Position numbers and translations under genes: made by a program. DNA of 64,000 nucleotides from Glycine soja (lineage: Eukaryota > Streptophyta > Magnoliopsida > Fabales > Fabaceae). Location: the NCBI RefSeq assembly GCF_004193775.1, contig NC_041019.1, positions 12,882,204 through 12,946,203 on the forward strand, read 5' to 3'. The number at the start of each line of letters is the position of its first letter. Position 1 is the first letter of the stretch. The notes under the pieces are model-generated. The model had not been told where the DNA came from and made no database searches. It was given only the letters and a program-made list of their open reading frames with translations. This document shows positions 56,164 through 64,000 of this stretch, piece by piece.

Positions 56164-57760
56164 GTCTGACGAGGAGTCCTGTGAAGGTACTAATACCGAG
56201 GACCCAGACGTTGATTTTGAGCAGCTAGTAAAAAACGTTGGGGATGAAGAAGATGGGGATTGGGGGCTTCCCCCAGAGCTAAAAAGAATGGTCAAACAAG
56301 AAGACTGAGAAGTGAAGCCACACCAAGAAGAAACAGAGATTGTAAACTTAGGTGTTGGCAAAGAAAGAAAAGAGGTAAAGGTTGGCACAGGCATGACCAC
56401 GCTAATCCGAGATACATTGGTGGGTTTGCTACGAGACTATCAAGACATATTCGTTTGGTCATACCAAGACATGCCAGGTTTAAGTCCCGACATTGAGCAG
56501 CATAGGTTGCCTTTGAATCTCGGTTGTTCCCCGGTGAAACAAAAACTAAGAAGGATGAAGCCCGAAATGTCCTTAAAGATAAAGGAAGAGGTGAAAAAAC
56601 AATTTGACGCTGGCTTCTTGGCAGTCGCTATACTTGGAATGGGTCGCTAACATTGTGCCGGTCCCCAAGAATGATGGGAAAGTGCAAATATGCATGGACT
56701 ATCGAGATCTGAACTGAGCTAGTCCAAAGGACAACTTTCCTTTACCGCACATCGATGTCCTTGTAGACAACACAACCAATTTTGCTTTGTTTTCTTTCAT
56801 GGACAGGTTCTCAGGCTACAACCAAATCAAGATGGCACCGGAGGACATGGAAAAAATAACGTTTGTCACCTTGTGGGGAACATTCTGCTACAAGGTGATG
56901 TCCTTTGGGCTCAAAAACGCTGGGGCAACCTACCAATGGGCTATGGTAGCATTATTCCATGATATGATGCACAAAGAAATTGAAGTCCTCGTGGATGATA
57001 TGATTGCCAAGTCTAAAACCGAGGAGGAACATCTTGTCAACTTGTGGAAATGTTTGAGAGATTGTAGAAGTACCAGTTAAGATTGAATCCCGCCAAGTGC
57101 ACTTTCGGGGTCAGGTTGGGCAAATTGCTTGGCTTCATTGTAAGCCAGAAAGGGATAGAGGTGGACCCCAACAAGGTGAAAGCCATCCTTGAAATGCCCG
57201 AGTCACGCACCAAAAAGTAAGTCTGAGGTTTCTTGGGATGCCTGAATTATATAGCGAGGTTCATATCGTAGCTCACTGCCACTTGTGAGCCTCTCTTCAA
57301 GCTTCTGCGCAAGAACCAGTCCGTCCAGTGGAATAACGACTATCAAGTAGCATTTGAAAGGATCAAGCAATGCCTTATGAGTCCCCCTATTCTTATGCCA
57401 TCGATGCTCGGGAGACCCCTTATCCTATACATGATTGCGTTGGATGAGTCGATGAAGTGTATGCTGGGGTAGCATGACGAGTCAAGAAAGAAGGAACGGG
57501 CCATCTACTACTTGAGCAAGAAGATCACCACCTGTGAGATGAACTACTCTCTGCTTGAAAGGACATGTTGTGCCTTGGTGTGGGCGACCCATTGTCTAAG
57601 GAAGTACATGCTGAGCCACACCACTTGGTAGGTATCCAAGATAGACCCAGTCAAGTACATTTTCAAAAAGCCGGCCCTCACCAGACAGATCGCCCGGTGG
57701 CAGGTTCTACTATCAGATTTTGACATTGTTTATGTTACTCAAAAGGCGATAAAGGGGAGT
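56164..57760 (+). pseudogene. Ogre reverse transcriptase and RNase H, broken
   Basis: After the linker (LPPELKRMVKQED), conserved blocks are DIFVWSYQDMPGL, HRLPLNLGCSPVKQKLRRMK and EEVKKQFDAGFLAV. Next come a frameshift near 56620, VPVPKNDGKVQICMDYRDLN, FSFMDRFSGYNQIKMAPEDM and FGLKNAGATYQWAM. The active site is VLVDDMIAKS, where Leu (56988-56990) replaces the usual Tyr. A second frameshift lies near 57060. Then GFIVSQKGIEVDPNKVKAIL, LNYIARFIS and the RNase H part (GRPLILYMIALDESM, AIYYLSKKITTCEMNYSLLE, QIARWQVLLSDFDI). Several stops. Both Asp of the DD pair remain. Confidence 0.85.
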
Positions 57761-58516
57761 GCCTTGGCAGACTATCTAGCTCAGCAGCCCCTCAATGACT
57801 ACCAATCCATGCATCCGGAATTCCCGGATGAGGACATCATAGCCTTGTTCGAGGAAGAGGTAGAGGATGAAGATAGGGATAAGTGGATCGTGTGGTTTGA
57901 TGGCACATCCAATGCCCTAGGCCATGGAGTTGCGGCAGTTTTGGTTACTCCCGACAATCAATGCATACCCTTCACGGCAAGGTTGGGCTTTGACTGTACA
58001 AATAACATGGCTGAATACGAGGCATGCGCCCTTGGGATCCAAGCAACAATTGACTTCAAGGTCAAATTGCTCAAGGTATATGGAGACTCAGCTTTGGTGA
58101 TCCATCAGTTGAGAGGAGAATGGGAGACCAGGGATCACAAGTTGATACCCTATCAGGCCTACATCAAGAAACTAACATAGTTCTTTGATGATATCTCATT
58201 TCACTACATTCCTAGAGAAGAGAATCAAATGGCCGATACGCTCGCCACTTTAGCCTCCATGTTTCAGCTGACTCTGCACAGAGACTTGCCGTACATCGAG
58301 CTTAAATGTCATGGCAAGCCCGCACATTGCTTCTTGATAGAAGAGGAACAAGATGGTAAACCTTGGTACTTCGACATTAAGCGATACATCAAGGACAAGG
58401 AGTACCCACGGGAGGCTTCCAACAACGACAGGAGGATGTTGAGAAGGTTAGTAGTCAGTTTCTTCGTAAGCGGAGGCATACTGTACAAGAGAAACCATGA
58501 TATGGTACTGCTCTGA
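57761..58516 (+). pseudogene. Second RNase H of the Ogre-like element
   Basis: DYLAQQPLNDYQSMHPEFPD linker, then WIVWFDGTSNALGHGVAAVL (first Asp kept), NNMAEYEACALGIQATIDF (Glu kept), VYGDSALVIHQLRGEW (Asp kept) and FHYIPREENQMADTLATLAS (Asp kept). Only a TAG at 58178-58180 interrupts the domain. All catalytic acidic residues appear intact, unlike the same domain of the Tat element at 32023. A linker to integrase follows (KPWYFDIKRYIKDKEYPREA). Confidence 0.85.
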
Positions 58517-59606
58517 TGTGTAGATGTCAGGGAGGTTGAGCAAATGCTCGTAGAGGTGCATGAGGGATCCTTTGGGACACATGCCAATGGACATGCTATG
58601 GCCTAGAAGATTCTAAAGGTAGGGTATTACTGGCTCACCATGGAAATGGATTGTTGTATCCATGTGAGAAAATGCCACAAGTGTCAGGCTTTTACGGATA
58701 AATTCAATGCACCGCCCATGCCTTTGAACGTATTGGCAGTGCCATGGCCCTTCTCTATGTGGGGAATAGATGTGATTGGAGCTATTGAGCTCAAGGCTTC
58801 GAATGGACATCGCTTCATCTTGGTCGCCATTGACTACTTCACCAAACGGGTTGAAGCGGCTTCATACGCCAGTGTGACAAGGAGTGTGGTGGTTAGGTTC
58901 ATCAAGAAAGAGATAATCTACCAGTACGGGTTGCCTAGGAAGATTATCACTAACAATGCCACCAATCTGAACAACAAAATGATGAAATAAATGTGTGAGG
59001 ATTTCAAGATCCAACATCACAATTCCACGCCTTATAGGTCCAAGATGAATGGGGCAGTTGAGGCTGCAAACAAGAACATAAAGAAGATCGTTCAGAAAAT
59101 GACCGTGTCATACAAAAATTGGCACGAGATGCTCCCTTTCATGCTACATGGTTATTGAACCTTAGTATGCACATCAACTGGAGCAACTCCGTTTTCTTTG
59201 GTGTACGGTATGGAGGTTGTGTTGTCGTTCGAAGTAGAGGTCCCCTCTTTGAGAATTCTGGCCGAGTCAGGGTTGAAAGAGTCAGAGTGAGCCCAAGCAT
59301 GCTTTGATCAAATGAATCTTATAGAAGGTAAGAGATTGGGCACCATGAGCCATGGGCGTTTATATCAAAAACGGGTGAAGAATGATTTCGACAATAAGGT
59401 ACGCCCATGCAAGTTCAACAAATCTTGTCTTGAAAAAAGTATCCCATGCTCAGAAGGACCATAGGGTAAAATAGGCTCCGAATTATGAAGGATCTTTTGT
59501 CGTAAAGAAAGCATTTTCGGGAGGAGCATTGGTGCTTGCTAGCATGGATGATGAAGAATTGCCTTCGCCCGTGAATTCCGATGTCATCAAACGATATTAT
59601 GTTTAG
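58517..59606 (+). pseudogene. Ogre integrase, broken
   Basis: The zinc region keeps HEGSFGTHANGH and CHKCQAF, with a TAG between (about 58601-58603). The core starts WGIDVIGAIELKA (first Asp kept) and continues FILVAIDYFTKRVEAASYAS and then KIITNNATNLNN, where the second catalytic Asp is Asn (58952-58954). GAVEAANKNIKKIV-type sequence keeps the Glu, with a stop at 58988. The C-terminal region (WHEMLPFMLHGY, then SLRILAESGLKESE) and an end near VNSDVIKRYYV with TAG at 59604-59606. One catalytic loss plus several stops, so not functional. Confidence 0.85.
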
Positions 59607-60059
59607 TACTTGGGGCAGCTAGAGAAGTCAATGCATTTTTGTTCCCCAAAGACTCATTGGGATCCCCAAAGTCTCCCAATCCCATGTAAACCATGATCGC
59701 AACATTAATAAACATTGGATTGATGATTTGCATTTCAACTTCTTGTGTTGTGTCTTTGATTTCTTTAGAGTGCACACTCTCGATCTTGAATCTGGAGCCT
59801 TTTGGCTCAATCTTTGGGATGCCGTAAAGCGTTTAAGTAAAATTGAACAAATAACACTTGTTTATTTGTTGCACTTAAACTGCCTAATCATAAGCATGCA
59901 TGCATTTTGCATCTTGTCATCCTGCGAATTGGGGGATAAATGAAGTTTCGTTTTGAGTAGTGACCAATGTCACACCAAAATCAAGACAAAGGTAAGCGAA
60001 AGGTGATATCGGTGTTTTGTGGTGTTGTTTCACATTTTACTTCGTGATGTCATTTCCTT
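59607..60059 (+). other. Ogre 3' region, border uncertain
   Basis: Untranslated. A G-run GAATTGGGGGATAAATGAAG near 59928 could be a polypurine tract, but no 3' LTR could be shown after it. Confidence 0.4.
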
Positions 60060-60170
60060 TATTCAAAGCTTAGGGGCAGGTATGAGCAGGTGCTAAGCCC
60101 GTGATCAATCAACCATCATCCCGCGTCCGGCTCAAGATGTTAAAGAAGCACTACTAGGAGGTAGCCTAGT

Positions 60171-61019
60171 ACCTTTAAAATTTATATTTTTATTTATTCG
60201 TTTATTTTCTTGAGTTATATTTGAATGTGCCTAGTTTATTCGCAATCATAGGAGTTAAAAAATATATAAAGCATAAACAAGTGGATATTTAAATATTTGT
60301 GAAAAAAATGGTCAGGTTAGCTCGCTTGGGCGAGCATGTCTGAACCAGAGGTGTTAAAAGGGAGGGTGAAGCTTCATTCACCCCTAAAATCTTCCCTAAG
60401 CTTCCAAGGATGAAGGTGCTTACGAAAATCACAAAAAATAGCAGCCCCAAGCCTCCATTGTTGAGTTTTGCTCTCTTGTTTTGCGTTTGTATTCACTTCC
60501 TACAAGTAAGTGCCATTTCCTTTGGTCCTTGGCTTCCTATTGCAATATTGTGGTGCGTTATTTGCTCATTTTTTGCAAAATTCGTGAAGCAATTCATGCT
60601 TGGGTTCATGTTTGATTTGTTGAATTGGGGGGTTGTAGGGGATGGCCATAGGCCTATCTTTGATTCTGAAATAAATGGGCATGGCACATTGTCCCCATTC
60701 CCCATTTTTCATGTCTAAACATGCGCCCACCAAGTGTTCGGTGAAATGCCTCAATGGCGTTTGTGTGTGATTTTGTGAAACTTAGCCTATGGAACAAATT
60801 GGTACACATGTGATTGCCATTTTGAGTGTGTGGACAACTTTATAGGAGCTAGAACAAGTGCCGAAATTTGACTTAGGCCTAGGAACCCAAGCCTTTTGGT
60901 TTAGAATGCAAGAAGGCATGAAAATGAGGGCATGTTGGTGAGGTTCCCCCTTTACACCAGCATTTGGTTTGGGCTGCATCATTGGGCTGCATCATGATGA
61001 TTTCTTTGCACTTAGATGG
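60171..61019 (+). other. Athila spacer
   Basis: No confirmed gene. A GCTCGCTTGGGCGAGC palindrome lies near 60320. A 102-codon frame at 60410-60715 has a hydrophobic N-terminus but no known motif, so it is not called. Confidence 0.5.
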
Positions 61020-61680
61020 TGTGAAAATATTTTTCACCATGTACATGTATATATAGAATAGGTGGCAAGAGGCAAATACCTTTCAAATAAAGCGTACATA
61101 TGTTGAATAGGTAGCCAAGTGCTTTGCAAAATGTGCATGCATGTTGAATATAACATGAAAATTCTTCTCAAAATATGAATATATGACATGAAATTGCCTT
61201 TCAAAAATGTGAATAGGTAGCATAAAAATTGCCTTTCAAATGAATGTGAGTATGTGTGAATATATAGCATGAAGTTGCCTCCCAAGTGTATGTACGTATA
61301 TGTGAATAAAATATGGACGTATAGCAAAAAATGCCATTCAAAATGGAGTAGATAGGTAGCAAAACACCTTGCCAATATGTATATATGTTAGATAGGTAGC
61401 CAAAATGTCTTTCAAAAAATGTGTGTGGTTATATGTTGAATAGGAAGCATAGAAAAAATACCTTTCAAACAAAATATGTACATGTGTTATATAGGTAGCA
61501 AAAATGCCTTGCAAAGGTAGGTGTATGTGAATATGTATCATGAAAATGCCAAAGAATGTGTGCGTGTGTATATGGATATGTAGCATGAAAATTCTTTTTA
61601 AAATGTAGGTATGTGTCATAAAATGCCTTTCACCAAGATGTATGTATGTGCATATATATATATATCATAAAATAAACCAT
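61020..61680 (+). repeat. Degenerate minisatellite, about 14 units of 40-55 bp
   Basis: Head-to-tail units of the form GAATAGGTAGCATAAAAATG-CCTTTCAAA followed by a TGTGTATATGT-type tail. Unit lengths vary and copies are diverged. On the minus strand the units read as Tyr/His/Phe-rich frames without domains. Confidence 0.85.
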
Positions 61681-61833
61681 GCATCGATATGTAAGTTTTT
61701 CTAATTACATGTTGACATTTGCATTTGTTAGGAAAAAGTGTGCACCTTTTTTTTAGTTTAGTTTGGACAGTTTTGATCATGATTAAGTTGGTATTTCTTG
61801 TAAACTAACTTTGCAAATGTGTCCTCATAGGAG

Positions 61834-63137
61834 ATGGCTTCGAGAAATCTCCCAGCCAATAGGTCCAGGAAGGATGCCACTGGAGAGGGTTCCAGTGCGG
61901 CCCCACAGGCAGATGTGGACTTTGATAGACACCGGTTTCGGAGTGCGGAACATCAGCAATGGTTTGAGGCCATTAAAGGCTGGTCGTTCCTTAGAGACAG
62001 GCGAGTCCAACTGAGGGACAAGGAGTATGCTGAGTTCCAAGAGTAGATAGTCTGGAGGCAATAGGCCCAGCTTGCATCACCCATGGCTATGTTCGATCCG
62101 GAGATAGTCATGGAGTTTTATGCTAACACCTGGCCTATAGAAGAAGGAGTAAGAGACATGCGCTCCTGGGTGAGGGGCCAGTGGATTCCCTTTGATGAGC
62201 ATGTCATTAATCAGTTTCTGGGGCATCCATTGGTTTTGGAAGAAGGCCAGCATTGCGAGTTCTCCCAGAGGAGGAGTCAGGGCTCCAACTTCGATGAGGA
62301 GGCCATCAATCAGTTGGCATGCGTTCCGGGGCAGGACTTTGCCTGGAGCGTAGCATGGAGACAGGTGCGGATCATGCGCACCAGCATGACCACCATCATG
62401 CAGATCTGGATGATGTTGTTGCTTAGCAACATTTTCCCTAGCAACCATATCTCGGACCTCGCCTTGCCGAAGTGTTAATTGGTTTACGCCATCCTGACTC
62501 AGGTGAGTGTCTATGTTGCCCAGCTGATCTCTGATGTTATTTACCAGTTTGCAGGGATTACGCCTACAAGACACCCAGTGGACCCGGAGAAGTCCAATAG
62601 GGCCCTGGGGTTTCCTGCTCTGATTACAGGCCTTTGTCAGTTGTATGGAGTGGTGGTCACCCCCACCAAGCTCATCCAGCCTTCCATCAGTAGGGCCTTC
62701 ATTAAGAAGTATTGCATGCCCAAGCAGGCGCAGGGTCAGGCGCCACAACAGCCAGAGGAGGACCGACAACAACTTGTTGCAGATGCGCCACCGTCGCCTC
62801 TAGAGGAGGTACCATCTCTAAGGTCCATCTCCGATCACCTACGAAGGATAGAACTCTAGATGCACAGGTACATGTAGCACGTGACTAACCAGCAAACGGC
62901 TAATCATAGAGGGCAGGTGCAGTTGAACGAGGCATTCTATCATTACAACATGCACCAGCAGAGTTAGGACCCCAGTCCTTTCCCTTGGCCTATCCCCGAA
63001 CAGTTCGGGGCCACGGTGGCCTGGCCTGGGGACGAGACCGATTTTGAGATGCATGCAGGATCCACGGGGGCCCTGGGGGTGACGAAGGAGCTCAGGAGGA
63101 TGATGACATGGCTGACGTGTTGGACTTCTTCACTTGA
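61834..63137 (+). pseudogene. ORF at the Athila env position ('putative plant transposon protein' type), broken
   Basis: From ATG 61834 one frame gives MASRNLPANRSRKDATGEGS, FDRHRFRSAEHQQWFEAIKG, then PEIVMEFYANTWP and RSWVRGQWIPFDEHVINQFL with a Pro-x-Val/Leu block. Further on VYQ-like FAGITPTRHPVDPEKSNRAL and LYGVVVTPTKLIQPSISRAF lead to a Pro/Gln-rich tail. The frame carries in-frame stops at 62044, 62062, 62476, 62857, 62872 and 62965 and shifts near 63070, after which the expected acidic end (EDDDMADVLDFFT) closes at 63137. The EFYAN and VRG motifs mark the plant domain often annotated as 'putative plant transposon protein'. Despite its position there is no transmembrane segment, so an envelope role is not supported by this sequence. 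Confidence 0.75.
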
Positions 63138-63189
63138 TGAGGCAGAGTTGCACGGCCGGGACCGCCGAAAATTGTGATTTTGTTTTTAT

Positions 63190-63340
63190 TTGGTGTTATT
63201 GCTTTCAGTTATTATTTTGTTTGTTTTATTGTGGTAAAACTGAACTTGGTGTTATTGCTTTTAGTTGTTATTTTGTTATTTCATTGTGGGGAAACTGAAC
63301 TTGATATTATTGCTTTTAGTCATTTGTTATCTCATTTTGA
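63190..63340 (+). repeat. Three tandem 55-bp units after the Athila ORF
   Basis: Units starting TTGGTGTTATTGCTT at 63190 and 63246 and TTGATATTATTGCTT at 63301 (last partial), each ending near AAACTGAAC. Confidence 0.85.
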
Positions 63341-64000
63341 CTAATTTTACCGCTTCTAGCATATTGTCATATGTACTTTGCCATGGTTTGTCTGAAACGC
63401 CAAAAAATAAGGGGCCTTGTGTATTTTCATTTGCACGCCTTTTATTCTTTTAGATAAAGTGTAATCTCGATTACCAACTTTTCCCGGGTTACAAGCCTTT
63501 TCTAACAAAAAAAAGAGAAAATAAATTTGCTTGAAAGAAATTAATAGAAAGAAAAAGCTGAAAGAAAAAAAAAACTAACTAAGCCAACACGCTTTTGAAA
63601 GAAAATGACCGTTCGTTCATGGGTCGGAACACAAAGAGATTTTTGAAAAAAAAAATGTGTGCACCTAAAGGGTGAATGCAATGAAGATTTTTTCCAAAAC
63701 CCTGAATGGACTCGAATGTGTGCGTAACTTGATAAAAGAGCATTATTTAGAAACACTAGGTTGATTTGAGCAGGGAAACAAACCTTATGGCCACGAAGCT
63801 TTATGAGTGTCCACATGGATGTATGCATGATTAGTTTTGCATAAATTTCTAATCATCATTGTCATATGTGTATCATGGAAATGATTTGGGGTATTCCCTT
63901 ATTCTTGAACCGCTGGCTAAACAAATATACCGACATGCGTCATGTCCCGCCATCCGTAGGCCATTTGAGCCAAACCTCAACGTTTTTGCCATAACCTTGA
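63341..64000 (+). other. Athila 3' untranslated sequence
   Basis: No gene. A-rich stretches near 63505-63580 and 63635-63660. The expected polypurine tract and LTR lie beyond the window. Confidence 0.45.

Larger units (their letters stand above)
46166..60050 (+). mobile_element. Ogre-like Ty3-gypsy retrotransposon, decayed, 5' LTR not attached
   Basis: Contains a leader, a separate ORF1, gag, protease with G-patch-like region, an intron, RT, two RNase H domains and integrase. ORF1 before gag and an intron between protease and RT are characteristic of Ogre. A compound solo LTR (50667-53963) splits gag. Many stops are present and three catalytic positions are changed. I could not place LTRs at its two ends: the 5' LTR may be the piece at 43247-44110, and the 3' border with Athila sequence is uncertain by some hundreds of bases. 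Confidence 0.8.
60060..64000 (+). mobile_element. 3' portion of an Athila-type Ty3-gypsy element, runs off the window
   Basis: Starts with the spacer block GTTAAAGAAGCACTACTAGG followed by AGGTAGCCTAGT (60139-60170), typical of the sequence after pol in Athila elements. A long spacer with a minisatellite follows, then the ORF found at the env position (61834-63137), then AT-rich 3' sequence. No LTR lies within the window. gag-pol of this element is missing, so it is truncated or was joined to the Ogre-like element by a rearrangement. Confidence 0.68.

Noticed and set aside
60410..60718. 102-codon frame with hydrophobic start and a possible signal peptide
   Set aside because: Lies in the Athila spacer, no motif, and hydrophobicity is expected from T-rich DNA.
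61034..61619. Minus-strand frames rich in Tyr, His and Phe
   Set aside because: Reverse-strand translation of the spacer minisatellite.
62077..62772. 231-codon minus-strand frame opposite the Athila ORF
   Set aside because: Shadow of the sense ORF in GC-richer coding DNA; no domain and the sense frame carries the family motifs.

Overview
This is a repeat-rich block of plant nuclear DNA, most likely from a legume and probably Glycine (soybean or a close relative). That assignment is an inference from repeat families I recognise: Tat/Ogre and Athila Ty3-gypsy elements, and a gypsy LTR carrying repeated TAATCGATTA sites. I see no intact host gene, tRNA, rRNA or CRISPR array. Almost everything that can be named is a transposable element (TE), most of it broken by point mutations and nested insertions, as in pericentromeric heterochromatin. 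Ends and target-site duplications (TSDs) were read by eye, and several are exact.

Layout. (1) 732-10361 is a complete Mutator-like element (MULE) with terminal inverted repeats and a perfect 9-bp TSD. It carries two convergent genes: a plant-mobile-domain (PMD/MAIN-like) gene on + and a mudrA-type transposase on -, both now pseudogenes. A telomere-like repeat tract lies between their 3' ends. (2) 10371-16389 is AT-rich and holds a 1.16-kb long-inverted-repeat element and a second weaker candidate. (3) 16395-23459 is a Ty1-copia element on the minus strand with 476-bp LTRs, a TSD, PBS and PPT. A solo LTR sits inside it. (4) 24168-25230 is the 3' part of a LINE on the minus strand. (5) 26102-40315 is a Tat-type Ty3-gypsy element on the plus strand with gag, protease, RT, two RNase H domains, integrase, a 48/40-bp minisatellite and an antisense ORF. 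Two solo LTRs of different families are inserted in it. (6) 41494-46165 is the 5' part of a CACTA element, interrupted by Ogre-type LTR sequence. (7) About 46166-60050 is an Ogre-like gypsy element with ORF1, gag, protease plus G-patch-like region, an intron, RT/RH, a second RNase H and integrase. Its gag is split by a solo LTR that itself contains another solo LTR. (8) About 60060-64000 is the 3' part of an Athila-type element, with a pol-to-ORF spacer, a minisatellite and the env-position ORF; it runs off the window.

Most notable. The three copies of one gypsy LTR family (27320-28966, 50667-53963 without its insert, 51705-53323) carry serial hairpins in which the loop is constant and the stem differs from hairpin to hairpin, with matching changes on both arms. 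This suggests an RNA structure under selection, possibly a genomic-RNA dimerisation or packaging signal. The same LTRs carry six palindromic TAATCGATTA-type sites in three pairs. The PMD-bearing MULE, with two genes of parallel design, is the second item of interest. A third pattern is that most decay in these elements is by G-to-A and C-to-T type changes, including loss of catalytic Asp residues to Asn.
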